Shown: positions 42,119 through 52,758, counted from the first letter of the stretch. The stretch is 64,000 bases of DNA from Mycobacterium sp. ITM-2016-00316 (GCF_002968335.2 NZ_CP134398.1:1984001-2048000); one strand, 5' to 3'. A program made the numbers and translations. Notes: generated by a model not told the origin, from the letters alone.

Positions 42119-43603
42119 ATGTCTGCCATCACCACCCGCGCACTGATCATCGGGTCCGGATTCTCCGGACTCGGCATGGGGATCGCGCTGAGGAAACAAG
42201 GCGTCGACTTCCTGATCCTGGAGAAGTCCGAGGAGATCGGCGGCACCTGGCGCGACAACACCTACCCGGGCTGCGCGTGCGACATCCCGTCGCACATGTA
42301 CTCGTTCTCGTTCGAGCCCAAGGCCGACTGGACGCACATGTGGTCCTTTCAGCCCGAGATCTTCGACTACCTCAAGGGTGTCACCGACAAGCACGGTTTG
42401 CGCCGCCACATCCGGTTCGGTGCGCACGTCGACCGTGCGCACTGGGACGAGGATGAATCGCGCTGGCATGTGTTCGATGCCGCCGGGCAGGAGTACATCG
42501 CGCAGTTCCTGGTTTCCGGTGCCGGCGGGCTGCACATCCCATTGATTCCCGAGATCCCCGGCATCGACGAATTCGCCGGTGCGGCTTTTCATTCCGCACA
42601 GTGGGACCACGGTGTGGACATCAGCGGCAAGCGGGTGGCGGTGGTCGGTACCGGTGCGAGTGCCATCCAGATCGTGCCCGCCATCGTCGACGACGTCGCC
42701 GAATTGCAGCTCTACCAGCGCACCCCGGCCTGGGTGATGCCGCGGCCCAACAACGCCTTCCCGCAGTGGATGCGCACCGTGTTCGCCTCCGTGCCGGGCG
42801 TCCGGGCATTGCTGCGGGCCGGTATCTACTGGATTCACGAGGGCGTCGGCTTCGCCATGACCAAACAGCCCAGACTGCTCAAGATCGGCGAGCTGATGGG
42901 TAAATGGAATATCAAGCGCAGCATCAAGGATCCCGAGCTACAGCGCAAGCTCACCCCCGACTATCGTGCCGGCTGCAAGCGAATCCTCAACTCCGACACC
43001 TACTATCGCGGGATCGCGAACCCGAAGACCAGCGTGATCACCGAGCGGATCGAACGGATCACCCCCCGCGGTATCGTCACCGCCGACGGTGTGGAACATC
43101 CGGTGGATGTCTTGGTATGGGCCACCGGATTCCATGTCACCGACTCCTACACCTACGTCGACATCAAGGGCGCCGACGGTGAGGACCTGGTCGATCGCTG
43201 GACTGCCGAGGGGATGGCGGCTCACCGTGGAATCACCGTGGCCGGGATGCCCAACCTGTTCTTCCTGCTCGGACCGAACACCGCGCTCGGGCACAATTCG
43301 GTGGTGTTCATGATCGAGTCCCAGATCCGCTACGCCGCCCAGGCCATCGCCGCGGTGGACGAGGCAGGTGCGGTCGCGCTCGCGCCGAGCCGCCGCGCGC
43401 AGGATGAATACAACGCCGGGTTGCAGCACGACCTGGCCGGCACGGTGTTCAGCACCGGAGGTTGCCAGAGCTGGTACATGGACGCCCACGGCGTCAACCG
43501 CACCCTGTGGAGTGGCATGACCTGGCAGTACTGGCTGGCGACGCGCACGTTCAAACCCTCGGAGTACGAATTCACGCGCCTGCCGCAGGCGGTGCGTTCC
43601 TAG
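42119..43603 (+). CDS. Baeyer-Villiger-type flavin monooxygenase (Rv3049c-like)
   Basis: A 494-aa class B flavoprotein monooxygenase. GSGFSGLGMGIALRKQG near the N-terminus binds FAD, EEIGGTWRDNTYPGCACDIP is the conserved WRxNxYPG block, FAGAAFHSAQWDH is the FxGxxxHxxxW fingerprint of Baeyer-Villiger enzymes, and VVGTGASAIQIVPAI binds NADPH. It would insert oxygen into a ketone or oxidise a lipid substrate. ATG 42119. A CCGGTACCGG palindrome sits ~40 bp upstream and may be an operator. Confidence 0.9.
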   Translation: MSAITTRALIIGSGFSGLGMGIALRKQGVDFLILEKSEEIGGTWRDNTYPGCACDIPSHMYSFSFEPKADWTHMWSFQPEIFDYLKGVTDKHGLRRHIRFGAHVDRAHWDEDESRWHVFDAAGQEYIAQFLVSGAGGLHIPLIPEIPGIDEFAGAAFHSAQWDHGVDISGKRVAVVGTGASAIQIVPAIVDDVAELQLYQRTPAWVMPRPNNAFPQWMRTVFASVPGVRALLRAGIYWIHEGVGFAMTKQPRLLKIGELMGKWNIKRSIKDPELQRKLTPDYRAGCKRILNSDTYYRGIANPKTSVITERIERITPRGIVTADGVEHPVDVLVWATGFHVTDSYTYVDIKGADGEDLVDRWTAEGMAAHRGITVAGMPNLFFLLGPNTALGHNSVVFMIESQIRYAAQAIAAVDEAGAVALAPSRRAQDEYNAGLQHDLAGTVFSTGGCQSWYMDAHGVNRTLWSGMTWQYWLATRTFKPSEYEFTRLPQAVRS

Positions 43604-43652
43604 GAGAACCGCGGCCTCCCAGGCGCATCGACGCGCTCCTAGCGTCGATGTC

Positions 43653-44159
43653 ATGACATTGATGACACGGTTCACCCTGTGGGTGGTCGGCGCGCTGGCG
43701 GCCACCGTGATGCTCGGATGCAGTAGCACCGCCGAGAATTCGGCACGCGGCGGGCAACAACAGCGCAATGCCGAGTTGGTGCGCGACGCGTTCGCCCGCG
43801 GGGTGAGTGGCGAGGACAGCTTCTATGCGATTCTCGCCGACGACGTGGAATGGACGGTGGCGCGCGCAACCGGGCCGGCCACCTACACCGGCCGCGCCGA
43901 ATTCCTGCGCGACGGCGCCGGTCCCATCGTGTCCCGGCTCAACGGCCCGATCCAGGCCGAGGTCCGCGAACTGGTCACCGACGGTGACGTGGTGGTGGCC
44001 CGTTGGCGCGGCACCGCCACCGCGCTCGACGGCCGCCCGTACGTCAACGAGTACGCCTGGGTGATGACCATGCGTGACGACCGGGTGGTGCGCGTAACCG
44101 CCTATCTGGACCTGGTCGCGCTGCAGGAGTTGCTCGACAGAGTGGCCCCGGCGGCGTGA
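43653..44159 (+). CDS. SnoaL-like exported lipoprotein
   Basis: A 168-aa protein with signal peptide TRFTLWVVGALAATVMLGCS (lipobox MLGC) followed by an NTF2/SnoaL domain (AELVRDAFARGVSGEDSFYA; EWTVARATGPATYTGRAEFL; VVARWRGTATALDGRPYVNE). It is unusual in placing a SnoaL fold outside the membrane. It may hold or isomerise a lipophilic product; it lies 49 bp after the monooxygenase and may be co-transcribed. Confidence 0.82.
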   Translation: MTLMTRFTLWVVGALAATVMLGCSSTAENSARGGQQQRNAELVRDAFARGVSGEDSFYAILADDVEWTVARATGPATYTGRAEFLRDGAGPIVSRLNGPIQAEVRELVTDGDVVVARWRGTATALDGRPYVNEYAWVMTMRDDRVVRVTAYLDLVALQELLDRVAPAA

Positions 44160-44182
44160 TCCTGCACTGGAAAGTCCGGTGA

Positions 44183-45283
<1,101 letters not shown>

Positions 45284-45309
45284 AGGTCCAGTAAAGGTCC
45301 AGCGAGCGG

Positions 45310-45919
45310 GTGACCGGACGGCGTCTCACCGATACCGAGATCGATGGGGCGTGGCGGCCGTGGACGCCCGACGAGGTCGCCCGGCGACTGTCGGCGGTCA
45401 CCGCCCCGTGGTGCGTGGCGGCCGGGTGGGCTCTGGAACTGTTCTCCAACTTTGTGGCCCGCGAACACCACGACCTCGAAGATCGCGGTGCCCGCCGCGC
45501 GGTTCGGGGAGATCGAAGCGGCGCTCCCGGGATTTCACTGGGATGTGGTGGGCGACGGCCAGGTATGGCCGTACCCCCAGGAACGGACGAACCACTTCCA
45601 GACCTGGCTACGGGACCCCGCGAGCGGTCACTATCACCTTGACGTGTTTCGGGAACCGCACGTCGACGATCGCTGGATCTGCCGCCGTGACACGTCGATC
45701 ACGCTGCCCTACAGCGAGTTGATCCTGCACACCCGCGGCGGCATCCCGTACCTCGTACCCGAGGTGGTGCTGCTGTTCAAGGCCAAGCATCTTCGGGCCA
45801 AGGACCAGAACGATTTTGTCCGGGTACTGCCGTGCCTGGACACGCATCGACGGTCACGGCTGCGTGAGTGGCTCAACCGGGTCCACCCGGGCCATCGGTG
45901 GATCGCTGCGCTTTCCTAG
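45310..45919 (+). pseudogene. Nucleotidyltransferase (aminoglycoside ANT(2'')-like), frameshifted
   Basis: Two frames together make one ~200-aa protein. From GTG 45310, frame 1 reads APWCVAAGWALELFSNFVAR then EHHDLE; after 45480 the match continues in the +1 frame as IAVPAARFGEIEAALPGFHW and on to HPGHRWIAALS. The ANT family expects HDLEIAV, which needs CTCGAGATC where the sequence has CTCGAAGATC, a single extra A at about 45479. Members adenylylate aminoglycosides or unknown substrates. It is scored as pseudogene, but a sequence error is quite possible since serB2 has the same change in the same motif. Confidence 0.8.
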
Positions 45920-46037
45920 CAAAGGCGGTGACAGTGCTGAGCGGTGTCACGTTTCACCCGGTGATCTCGGCAGAAGTGTGCTAAACACGCAAGCGGAATG
46001 AGCGCGCCGCTAAGGTGCCGACGACTGGAGAACCGCC

Positions 46038-46370
46038 ATGACCGAGCCCGTCAGCGGTGCTGAGATCGATGGTGTCGCACCCACGGCCGAGCCCAAACAG
46101 TCCGGCTGGCGCGTGCTGCTCGACGCGCTCAAGCCCTCGACGGTGTGGAAAATGGCCGACGGCCAGCCCGTGGTGCTCAAGCAGTTCGTGCAGTTCTGCC
46201 TGATCATCGTCTATCCGGGGTGGGTGCTGGGCATCCTTGGCTGTCTCGCCGTCTACGGCCTGTTCTACATCACCGTCTACCCCGCGCTGTGGTTGCTGTT
46301 CTGGCCGATGCGGGCCTGGATGAAGAAGAATCGGCCCGATGAGTACGCCGAGAGCCAGCGCAAGAAATAG
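46038..46370 (+). CDS. Small two-helix membrane protein
   Basis: A 110-aa protein. The soluble N-terminus ends SGWRVLLDALKPSTVWKMAD, followed by two hydrophobic helices (FVQFCLIIVYPGWVLGILGC; LAVYGLFYITVYPALWLLFW) and a basic tail RAWMKKNRPDEYAESQRKK. It may correspond to a conserved mycobacterial protein between nrdF2 and adhC (Rv3046c position), but similarity was not checked. No function is known. Confidence 0.65.
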   Translation: MTEPVSGAEIDGVAPTAEPKQSGWRVLLDALKPSTVWKMADGQPVVLKQFVQFCLIIVYPGWVLGILGCLAVYGLFYITVYPALWLLFWPMRAWMKKNRPDEYAESQRKK

Positions 46371-46509
46371 CTGACCTTGCCGGCGTTTGACGTCCCACGT
46401 CAGCGGGCATTCTTCTTACCAAGTTCATGGCTTTTGTTGAGGGTCCTCAATGGTCCGCAGCGGAGTCTGGAGCCCAGACGGTGAGAAAAGCCGCTCCGAG
46501 GAGGACATC

Positions 46510-46683
46510 ATGGCGATGATTGCAATGGCCGACACCAATGTCGTCGAGCTCTCCGCGCGCCGTGCCAGGCGCAACTTACGCGCGATCAACGAGGCCAAGT
46601 ACCGGCACCCGTCCTATGTCGGCCGGATGACCGTCGCCAAGGCCGATCCCGAGGCGTGCCGGGTGCTGCAGTTCAGGAGCTGA
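46510..46683 (+). CDS. Small basic protein, 57 aa, unknown
   Basis: MAMIAMADTNVVELSARRAR then NLRAINEAKYRHPSYVGRMT and ending CRVLQFRS. It is a basic helical protein with GAGGAGG 6 nt upstream of ATG 46510, which supports the start. The frame is open further upstream to 46450, but that part lacks a ribosome site. Its end overlaps the 3' end of the sensor-kinase gene. No family is recognised. Confidence 0.5.
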   Translation: MAMIAMADTNVVELSARRARRNLRAINEAKYRHPSYVGRMTVAKADPEACRVLQFRS

Positions 46684-48181
46684 CCGGGATTGTCGCGCGC
46701 AGCGTGGTGCCCTCACCTGGCGTGCTGGCCACCGTGAACTGCCCCGACAGCGCCTCCACCCGGTCCCGCAGACCGATCAGCCCCGACCCACCGCCCGTCT
46801 GGGCGCCGCCGACACCGTCGTCGGCGACCGACAGGTGCAGCACGCCGTCCTCGATGTAGAGACAGACCGTCACCACCTCCGCCCCGGCGTATTTCGCCGT
46901 GTTGGTGAGCGATTCGGCGATGACGTAATAGGCGGCCACCTCGACAGACTCGGGCAGCCGGCCCTCGGCCCGCACATCGAGTTCCACGGGAACGGGCGAC
47001 CGGCGCGCCAACGCCCGCAGCGCCGGGCGCAGCCCGCCCCGCGACAGCACGGCCGGGTGCATGCCGCGCGAGAGTTCCTGCAGATCGGTGTGCAACTCCG
47101 CCAGACCATTGACCACCTGCGACAGTTCGGTGCGCAGCGGATCAGCTGCCAAGGCCTCGATGGCCCGCAGCTGCAAGCTCAGTGACACGATGCGCTGCTG
47201 GGCGCCGTCGTGCAGGTCGCGTTCGAAACCGCGCCGCGCCTCATCGGCGGCGGCCACGATGCGCGCACGTGATGCGGTGAGCTCGGCGCGGGTCTCGGCG
47301 TTGGCGAGCGCCGTGGAGACGAGATCGGCGAAGTCGCCGACGTGATCCTGGAGGTGCGGCGAAATTGCCTGTGACTGACGTGATCCCACCAGCAGGGCGC
47401 CTCGGATGGCGCCGTCCACGACCAACGGGGTGCCGGCTCCCGACCGCACCCCCAGGCCCTGCAGCCGCGTGGCGATGGGGCCGGCCGCGGTGGCGTAGTC
47501 ATCGATGCGGTCGGGCAGACCGGTCCTGAGGATGCGGGCGCTGATGCTGTCACCGGTCAGCGCAAACCGTTCGCCGACAGACATTGCGTTGCTTCCCGCC
47601 GGATCGGCGCGGTCCCGCGCGGCGACCACGACGCAGCTGTGTTCGGATTCGAAACGCACCAGCGTCACGTGATCGGCTCCGAGGCTCTGGGAAAGCTCAT
47701 CGACGGCCACGGTGGACACCTCTGCAGGGTCGGCAGACCGCGCGACGAGGGTGGCCACCCTGCGCAGCGCGGCCTGCTGCGCGGCGAGGGAATCGGCGTG
47801 AGCTCGACGCTGTTCGGCTTCGGCGGCACGCAATCGGGCTTGCCCGACAAGGACATTGGTCAGCAACGCCAGCGTCAGGAACACCGCCAGCGCGGGGGCC
47901 AGGCTGTCCCGTCCCTCCAGGTGCAGATACGCATACACCGCCGCACTCGCCAGCGAGGTCGCGACGGCCAATCCCACATCCCAGCCCGCCGAGACCACCA
48001 GCACACCGAGCAGGAGCAGCGCACCGAACGCATTCTCGGGGGCAACCTGCTTGAGCGCGGCCACCGCACCGACCTCGGCGATCAGGAACAGGATTGCCAC
48101 GATGATGCCGACGCCGACCGGGCGCGCAGTGGGGCGCACCACCTGTGCCAGCATCCGGTTCGGCAGGGTTCGCCAGGTCAC
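46673..48181 (-). CDS. NarL-type sensor histidine kinase with membrane and GAF domains
   Basis: About 502 aa. The N-terminus has four hydrophobic helices resembling the DUF4118/KdpD-like module (VGIIVAILFLIAEVGAVAAL; FGALLLLGVLVVSAGWDVGL). A coiled region RAAEAEQRRAHADSLAAQQA leads to a GAF domain (~190-330). Then come HisKA_3 with the phospho-His in RGFERDLHDGAQQRIVSLSL and the HATPase (ESLTNTAKYAGAEVV; GGSGLIGLRDRVEAL). GTG 48181 is the suggested start since longer frames would run across the divergent regulator's promoter; ATG 48246 is an alternative. Partner is probably the NarL regulator at 48638. Confidence 0.85.
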   Translation of the reverse strand: MTWRTLPNRMLAQVVRPTARPVGVGIIVAILFLIAEVGAVAALKQVAPENAFGALLLLGVLVVSAGWDVGLAVATSLASAAVYAYLHLEGRDSLAPALAVFLTLALLTNVLVGQARLRAAEAEQRRAHADSLAAQQAALRRVATLVARSADPAEVSTVAVDELSQSLGADHVTLVRFESEHSCVVVAARDRADPAGSNAMSVGERFALTGDSISARILRTGLPDRIDDYATAAGPIATRLQGLGVRSGAGTPLVVDGAIRGALLVGSRQSQAISPHLQDHVGDFADLVSTALANAETRAELTASRARIVAAADEARRGFERDLHDGAQQRIVSLSLQLRAIEALAADPLRTELSQVVNGLAELHTDLQELSRGMHPAVLSRGGLRPALRALARRSPVPVELDVRAEGRLPESVEVAAYYVIAESLTNTAKYAGAEVVTVCLYIEDGVLHLSVADDGVGGAQTGGGSGLIGLRDRVEALSGQFTVASTPGEGTTLRATIPVSS

Positions 48182-48275
48182 CGGGCGATGGTAGCCCCGC
48201 GCAGGGATGGCGGCGTCGGCGAAGATTCCCGTTAACAGGAATGCCATTGCCGGACCTGCCTGCCAAGCTGGTGTC

Positions 48276-48629
48276 ATGACTGTTCCGCGCTGCTTGATCG
48301 TCGATGACAGCGCCGCGTTCCGGGACGCCGCGCGCGCCATGCTGGAACGCGGTGGCTTCGCGGTGGTCGGCGCTGCGGCCGACGCCACGGAGGCGGTGCG
48401 GCTGGCTGCCGAACTGCATCCCGACCTCGCGCTCGTGGACGTCGATCTGGGGGCCGACAGCGGATTCGATGTCGCCGGCCGGCTCAACGACAGCCACCGC
48501 GACATCGCGGTGATCCTCACCTCCACCCATGATGAGCAGGATTTCGCGGATCTGGTGGCCGCGAGCCCGGCCAGAGGGTTCCTGCCCAAACTCACCTTGT
48601 CCGCGGAAGCGATCCGCGGCCTGCTCTGA
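48276..48629 (+). CDS. REC-only response regulator
   Basis: A 117-aa receiver domain with no output domain. Key residues are present: DD in CLIVDDSAAFRD, acceptor Asp in LALVDVDLGADSGFDVAG, Thr/Ser in ILTSTHDE, and Lys in RGFLPKLTLSAEAI. Single-domain receivers act as phosphate sinks or connectors. It lies between, and opposite to, the kinase and the NarL regulator, so it probably competes for the kinase or modulates the NarL output. Confidence 0.8.
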   Translation: MTVPRCLIVDDSAAFRDAARAMLERGGFAVVGAAADATEAVRLAAELHPDLALVDVDLGADSGFDVAGRLNDSHRDIAVILTSTHDEQDFADLVAASPARGFLPKLTLSAEAIRGLL

Positions 48630-48637
48630 CGGACGGG

Positions 48638-49291
48638 TTATCGCGATTCGAGGTACACGATGACCGCCCGCACCCGGCGGTGATCGTCGCCGGTCTCGGG
48701 GAGATCCAGCTTCGTCAGGATGCTGCGCACATGCTTTTCGACGGTGCCTTCGGTGACCCACAAGCGGCGCCCGATGCCCCCGTTGGACAGGCCCTCGGCC
48801 ATCAGCGTGAGTACCTCGCGTTCACGGTTGCTCAACGCCGCCAGCGGATCGTCGCGCCGGCGCGCGGAGACCAACTCGGCCACCAGGGCGGGGTCGATCA
48901 CCGAGGCGCCATGGCTGACGCGGCGCAGCGTGTCCACGAAATCGTTCACGTCGACCACGCGGCTCTTGAGCAGATAGCCGATGCTGTGACCGCCGGCCAG
49001 CAGTTCCATGGCGTGATCGACGTCGACGTGCGCCGAGAGCACCATGATCGCCGTCTCCGGCGAGCGTTCGCGGATAAGCCGGGCGGCATCCAGACCCTCG
49101 GTGCTGTGTCCCGGCGGCATCCGGATATCGGTGAGCACCAGCTGAGGATCCTGCCCGTCCACCAGTGCCAGCAGCTGCTCGGCGTCGCCCGCCTGGCCCA
49201 CGACCTCGAACCCTTCGCGCTGCAGCAGACTCGCGAGACCTTCGCGCAACAGCACGTCATCGTCGGCGATGACCACCCGCAGGGCATCCAT
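48638..49291 (-). CDS. NarL/FixJ-type response regulator
   Basis: A 217-aa regulator: receiver VVIADDDVLLREGLASLLQR, acceptor Asp in VLTDIRMPPGHSTEG, and LuxR HTH LSNREREVLTLMAEGLSNGG followed by TVEKHVRSILTKLDL. It converges on the REC-only gene (stops 8 bp apart) and is separated from its likely kinase by that gene, an unusual order. ATG 49291. Target genes may include the divergent bicupin-hydroxylase operon, with which it shares a 213-bp intergenic region. Confidence 0.88.
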   Translation of the reverse strand: MDALRVVIADDDVLLREGLASLLQREGFEVVGQAGDAEQLLALVDGQDPQLVLTDIRMPPGHSTEGLDAARLIRERSPETAIMVLSAHVDVDHAMELLAGGHSIGYLLKSRVVDVNDFVDTLRRVSHGASVIDPALVAELVSARRRDDPLAALSNREREVLTLMAEGLSNGGIGRRLWVTEGTVEKHVRSILTKLDLPETGDDHRRVRAVIVYLESR

Positions 49292-49333
49292 GCTGTCCTT
49301 TCGGCGCCGACCCTTTCCGCGCGGCTGCATTGT

Positions 49334-49366
49334 CGCACCCGGCGCGCTGTCCGCGCGCCGGGTGCG
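49334..49366. promoter_or_regulatory. 33-bp perfect palindrome in a divergent promoter
   Basis: CGCACCCGGCGCGC (49334-49347), loop TGTCC, then its exact complement to 49366. It lies between the divergent NarL regulator and the bicupin gene, where a terminator has no obvious use. It could be an operator, or a 5'-UTR hairpin in either mRNA. Confidence 0.6.
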
Positions 49367-49504
49367 GCGCGGAATGGGGGCTACCCGGTAGTGCGGCCTG
49401 CGGGAAAACGGCGCCGGCGTTGCCGGGCAGCGTCGTCGACAGCGGGCGCCCGGCAGAGCAGGCTTGGACCCATCGAGTCGCCGAGTCCAGCCGAGGAGCA
49501 CATC

Positions 49505-50566
49505 ATGACCGCAGCACCCGCCCGCAGCCCGCACGCCATCTCCCTGATCGGCAGTGACGATGTCGAACAGTCCGATCTCGGCTCCATCCACCGGATCACC
49601 GCGGACAACTTCCCGATCCTGCGCGGGCTGTCGATGAAACGACTGGTGCTCAACCCGGGTGCGATGCGGACACCGCACTGGCACGCCAACGCCAACGAAC
49701 TGACCTACTGCGTGTCCGGCACCGCGTTGGTTTCAATCCTCGACGACCACAGCCGGTTCTCCACGTTCGTGCTCACCGCCGGGCAGATGTTCCACGCGAA
49801 TTCCGGTTCGCTGCACCATATCGAGAACATCGGCACCGATGTGGCCGAGTTCATCGTCGCGTTCCGCAGTGAACGCCCCGAGGACTTCGGCTTCGGCGCG
49901 ACGCTCGGCGCGTTCAGCGACGCGGTGCTGGGCAACACCTACGATCTGCCGGCCTCCGATATGGCCAAGATCCGCCGCGACAGGACCGACCGCAGACTCG
50001 CCGCCCGCACCGGCGATCCCGAGATCCCGGCGACCGCGTACTTCAGCGATCCGCACAAGTTCGATATCGAGGCCCAGCCGCCCGGCCTCAACTACGTCAG
50101 CGGTACCGCGCGCTTCGCCCGCGACCAGTTCTGGCCCATCTTGAAGGACCTCTCGATGTACTCGCTGCGGGTCAACGACGACGGGATGCGGGAACCGCAC
50201 TGGCACCCGGTGACCGCCGAGATGGGCTACGTCCAGCACGGCGACGCCCGCATGACGATCATGAATCCCGATGGCACGCTTGACACCTGGAACCTGACCA
50301 CCGGGGACATGTACTTCATTCCGCGCGCCTACCCGCATCACATCGAGAACATCGGCAACGATCAGTGGCATTTCCTGATCTTCTTCGACCAGCCTTCGCC
50401 TGCCGATATCGGCTACCGCGCCTCGGCGAGCGCCTACTCGCGGCAGGTGCTCGCCGCCGCCTTCGACACTCACATCGACGATCTGCCCGAGTTCCCGTTC
50501 ACCCCGGCCGATCCGCTGATCGTGTCGCGCTGCAACCCCGTCGACACCGACGCCGTCGAACCGTGA
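49505..50566 (+). CDS. Bicupin, oxalate-decarboxylase-like
   Basis: A 353-aa double cupin. The first barrel has metal ligands in MRTPHWHANANELTYCVSGT and HANSGSLHHIENIG; the second in MREPHWHPVTAEMGYVQHGD and RAYPHHIENIG. These HxH...E...H sets are those of Mn-dependent oxalate decarboxylases, though this family is wide and the oxalate-specific lid residues were not verified. SD GAGGAG precedes ATG 49505. Its stop overlaps the molybdenum hydroxylase start (GTGA at 50563-50566), which ties it to that enzyme. Confidence 0.85.
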   Translation: MTAAPARSPHAISLIGSDDVEQSDLGSIHRITADNFPILRGLSMKRLVLNPGAMRTPHWHANANELTYCVSGTALVSILDDHSRFSTFVLTAGQMFHANSGSLHHIENIGTDVAEFIVAFRSERPEDFGFGATLGAFSDAVLGNTYDLPASDMAKIRRDRTDRRLAARTGDPEIPATAYFSDPHKFDIEAQPPGLNYVSGTARFARDQFWPILKDLSMYSLRVNDDGMREPHWHPVTAEMGYVQHGDARMTIMNPDGTLDTWNLTTGDMYFIPRAYPHHIENIGNDQWHFLIFFDQPSPADIGYRASASAYSRQVLAAAFDTHIDDLPEFPFTPADPLIVSRCNPVDTDAVEP

Positions 50567-52758
50567 CATCCGCCGTCGGGCGGCCGGTCGATCGCATCGA
50601 GGGCCGCGACAAGGTCACCGGGGCGGCTCGCTACGCCGCCGACACGGTGATCGACGGAGTCGTGCACGGCGTGCTGGTGCAGTCCACCATCGCGAAGGGA
50701 CACGTCACTGCCGACTCCATGACGGCGGCCGCCGCCACGGCAGCGGCAGCGCCGGGTGTGCTGCACGTGCTGACGCCTCTGAATTGCCCACCGCTGCAAG
50801 TTCTTCCGGTGGACATGACCTGGGACCTGCCGCTGGAACGCCGCCCCCCGCTCTCGGATCTGACCGTGCAGCACGTCGGGCAGCACCTCGCGGTCGTCAT
50901 CGCAGAAACCCCGGAGCAGGCCGCCGATGCGGCCTCGCTGATGTGCTTGGACTACGTGCACGAACCCGCCCAGCTGAGCGCCGCGGACGTGCTGGGCGCC
51001 CCGGTGCCCGCCGACGAGAAGGACGGCCAGATCCGTTACGGCACTTACCGGCCCGACCATTTCGTGAAGCTGGACGAGGAAAAGCTGCAGGACAGCCGAG
51101 GGGCCGCAGACGAACCCGATGGCATCCGGGTCGCGGCTCGGTTCACCACACCCATCAACGCGCACTATCCAATCGAACTGTCGGCGACCGTCGCCCACTG
51201 GGACGGCGACATGCTGACCGTGCATGACAGCACCCGCTGGATCACCGGCGAAAGACGTGCGCTGGCCGCCTATCTGGGTATTGACGAGGACCAGGTGCGG
51301 ATACTGTCCCCGCTGGTCGGCGGCGCGTTCGGGTCGAAGAGCTTCCTGTGGATGCATGTGGTGCTGTGCGCGGTGGCCGCCAGGCAGGTCGGCAGGCCGG
51401 TGAAACTGATGCTGACCCGCAACCAGATGTTCAGCTCGACCGGGCACCGGCCGCGCACCGAACAGCAGGTGGCGCTGGTGGCCGATGCCGGCGGCAGCCT
51501 GCTGAGCACCGAACAGCACACCCTCACCGAGACGTCCACGGTGGCGCATTTCTGCGAACCGGTCGGACTGACGGCCCGCTTCCTCTACGCGTCCCCGCGG
51601 ATGGTGGTCTCCCATACGGTCGCCCGGATCAACGCACCCACACCGTGTTTCATGCGCGGTCCGGGGGAGGCGCCGGGCATGTTCGCCCTCGAAGTGGCGA
51701 TGGACGAACTCGCCGAGGCCACCGTAACCGACCCCGTGACACTGCGGCTGCACAACGACCCGGCCTGCGACCAGCCCAGCGGCCGGGCCTGGTCGGGCAA
51801 GCACCTGCGGGACTGCTATCTGCAGGGCGCCGAGCGGTTCGGCTGGTCGCAGCGGCCCGCCGCACCACGCACGATGCGGCGCAACGGGATCCAGGTCGGG
51901 TGGGGGATGGCGACCGCCAGCTATCCCGGGCGCCGGATGGCTTCCGGGTGCCGGGTGGTCACCACCGCCGACGGGCAGATCCGGTTCGCCGCGGCCACCC
52001 ACGAGATCGGCACCGGTGTGCGCACCGTCATGGCGCAGGTCGGCGCCGATGCCACCGGGATGCCGCTGGAGGCGGTGACGTTCGAATCCGGTGACTCGCT
52101 GTTCCCCGACGCGCCCTACAGCGGTGCCTCGCAGACCACGGCCACGGTGGGCTCCGCGGTCGCACTCGCCGGCCGGCAGTGGCGCCAGCGTGTGGGCCGC
52201 ACACTGACCTCGGCCGCCGAACTGCGCGATGTGCTGCGTGCCGAGCCCGAGCTGTGCGAGCGGCTGACGTTCACCGTCACCAGCGGCGGACCCGACGAAA
52301 CCGGGCCACTGTCACAGTCTTTCGGCGCTCATTTCTGCGAGGTGGAGGTGGACGAGGAAATCGGCCGGGTAGCGGTGACCCGATGGACCGCGGTCATGGA
52401 CTGCGGGCGTGTCCTGAACCCGAAGCTGGCGGCCAATCAGGTGATGGGCGGTATCAATTTCGGGCTGGGGATGGCGCTGCTGGAACAGGTGCCCTATGAC
52501 GAGCGCACCGGCCAGCTCATCGGCGAGTACTACCTGCCCACGCATGCCGACCGCCCCGACTTCGACATCACCTTCATCGACGTTCCCGACTTCGGCCTCG
52601 ACCCGATCGGGGTGCGCGGTATCGGCGAGATCGGTACCTGCGGGGTGCCCGCCGCCATCGCCAATGCGGTGTACCACGCCACCGGTAAGCGGCTGCGTGA
52701 TCTGCCGATCACCCTGGAATCCCTGCTACAGCCCTTCGAACCGGAGCCGACGTCATGA
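50563..52758 (+). CDS. Molybdenum hydroxylase (xanthine dehydrogenase family) large subunit
   Basis: A 731-aa molybdopterin-binding subunit. It starts RPVDRIEGRDKVTGAARYAA, the usual opener. Moco contacts are seen as LVGGAFGSKSFLW, NAPTPCFMRGPGEAPGMF, and the active-site Glu is in RGIGEIGTCGVPAAIANAVY. The family hydroxylates purines, aldehydes or aromatic acyl-CoAs; the subunit pattern here resembles the periplasmic aldehyde oxidase PaoABC. No Tat signal or dedicated chaperone gene is in view. The start is fixed by GTGA overlap with the bicupin. Confidence 0.9.
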   Translation: MTSAVGRPVDRIEGRDKVTGAARYAADTVIDGVVHGVLVQSTIAKGHVTADSMTAAAATAAAAPGVLHVLTPLNCPPLQVLPVDMTWDLPLERRPPLSDLTVQHVGQHLAVVIAETPEQAADAASLMCLDYVHEPAQLSAADVLGAPVPADEKDGQIRYGTYRPDHFVKLDEEKLQDSRGAADEPDGIRVAARFTTPINAHYPIELSATVAHWDGDMLTVHDSTRWITGERRALAAYLGIDEDQVRILSPLVGGAFGSKSFLWMHVVLCAVAARQVGRPVKLMLTRNQMFSSTGHRPRTEQQVALVADAGGSLLSTEQHTLTETSTVAHFCEPVGLTARFLYASPRMVVSHTVARINAPTPCFMRGPGEAPGMFALEVAMDELAEATVTDPVTLRLHNDPACDQPSGRAWSGKHLRDCYLQGAERFGWSQRPAAPRTMRRNGIQVGWGMATASYPGRRMASGCRVVTTADGQIRFAAATHEIGTGVRTVMAQVGADATGMPLEAVTFESGDSLFPDAPYSGASQTTATVGSAVALAGRQWRQRVGRTLTSAAELRDVLRAEPELCERLTFTVTSGGPDETGPLSQSFGAHFCEVEVDEEIGRVAVTRWTAVMDCGRVLNPKLAANQVMGGINFGLGMALLEQVPYDERTGQLIGEYYLPTHADRPDFDITFIDVPDFGLDPIGVRGIGEIGTCGVPAAIANAVYHATGKRLRDLPITLESLLQPFEPEPTS

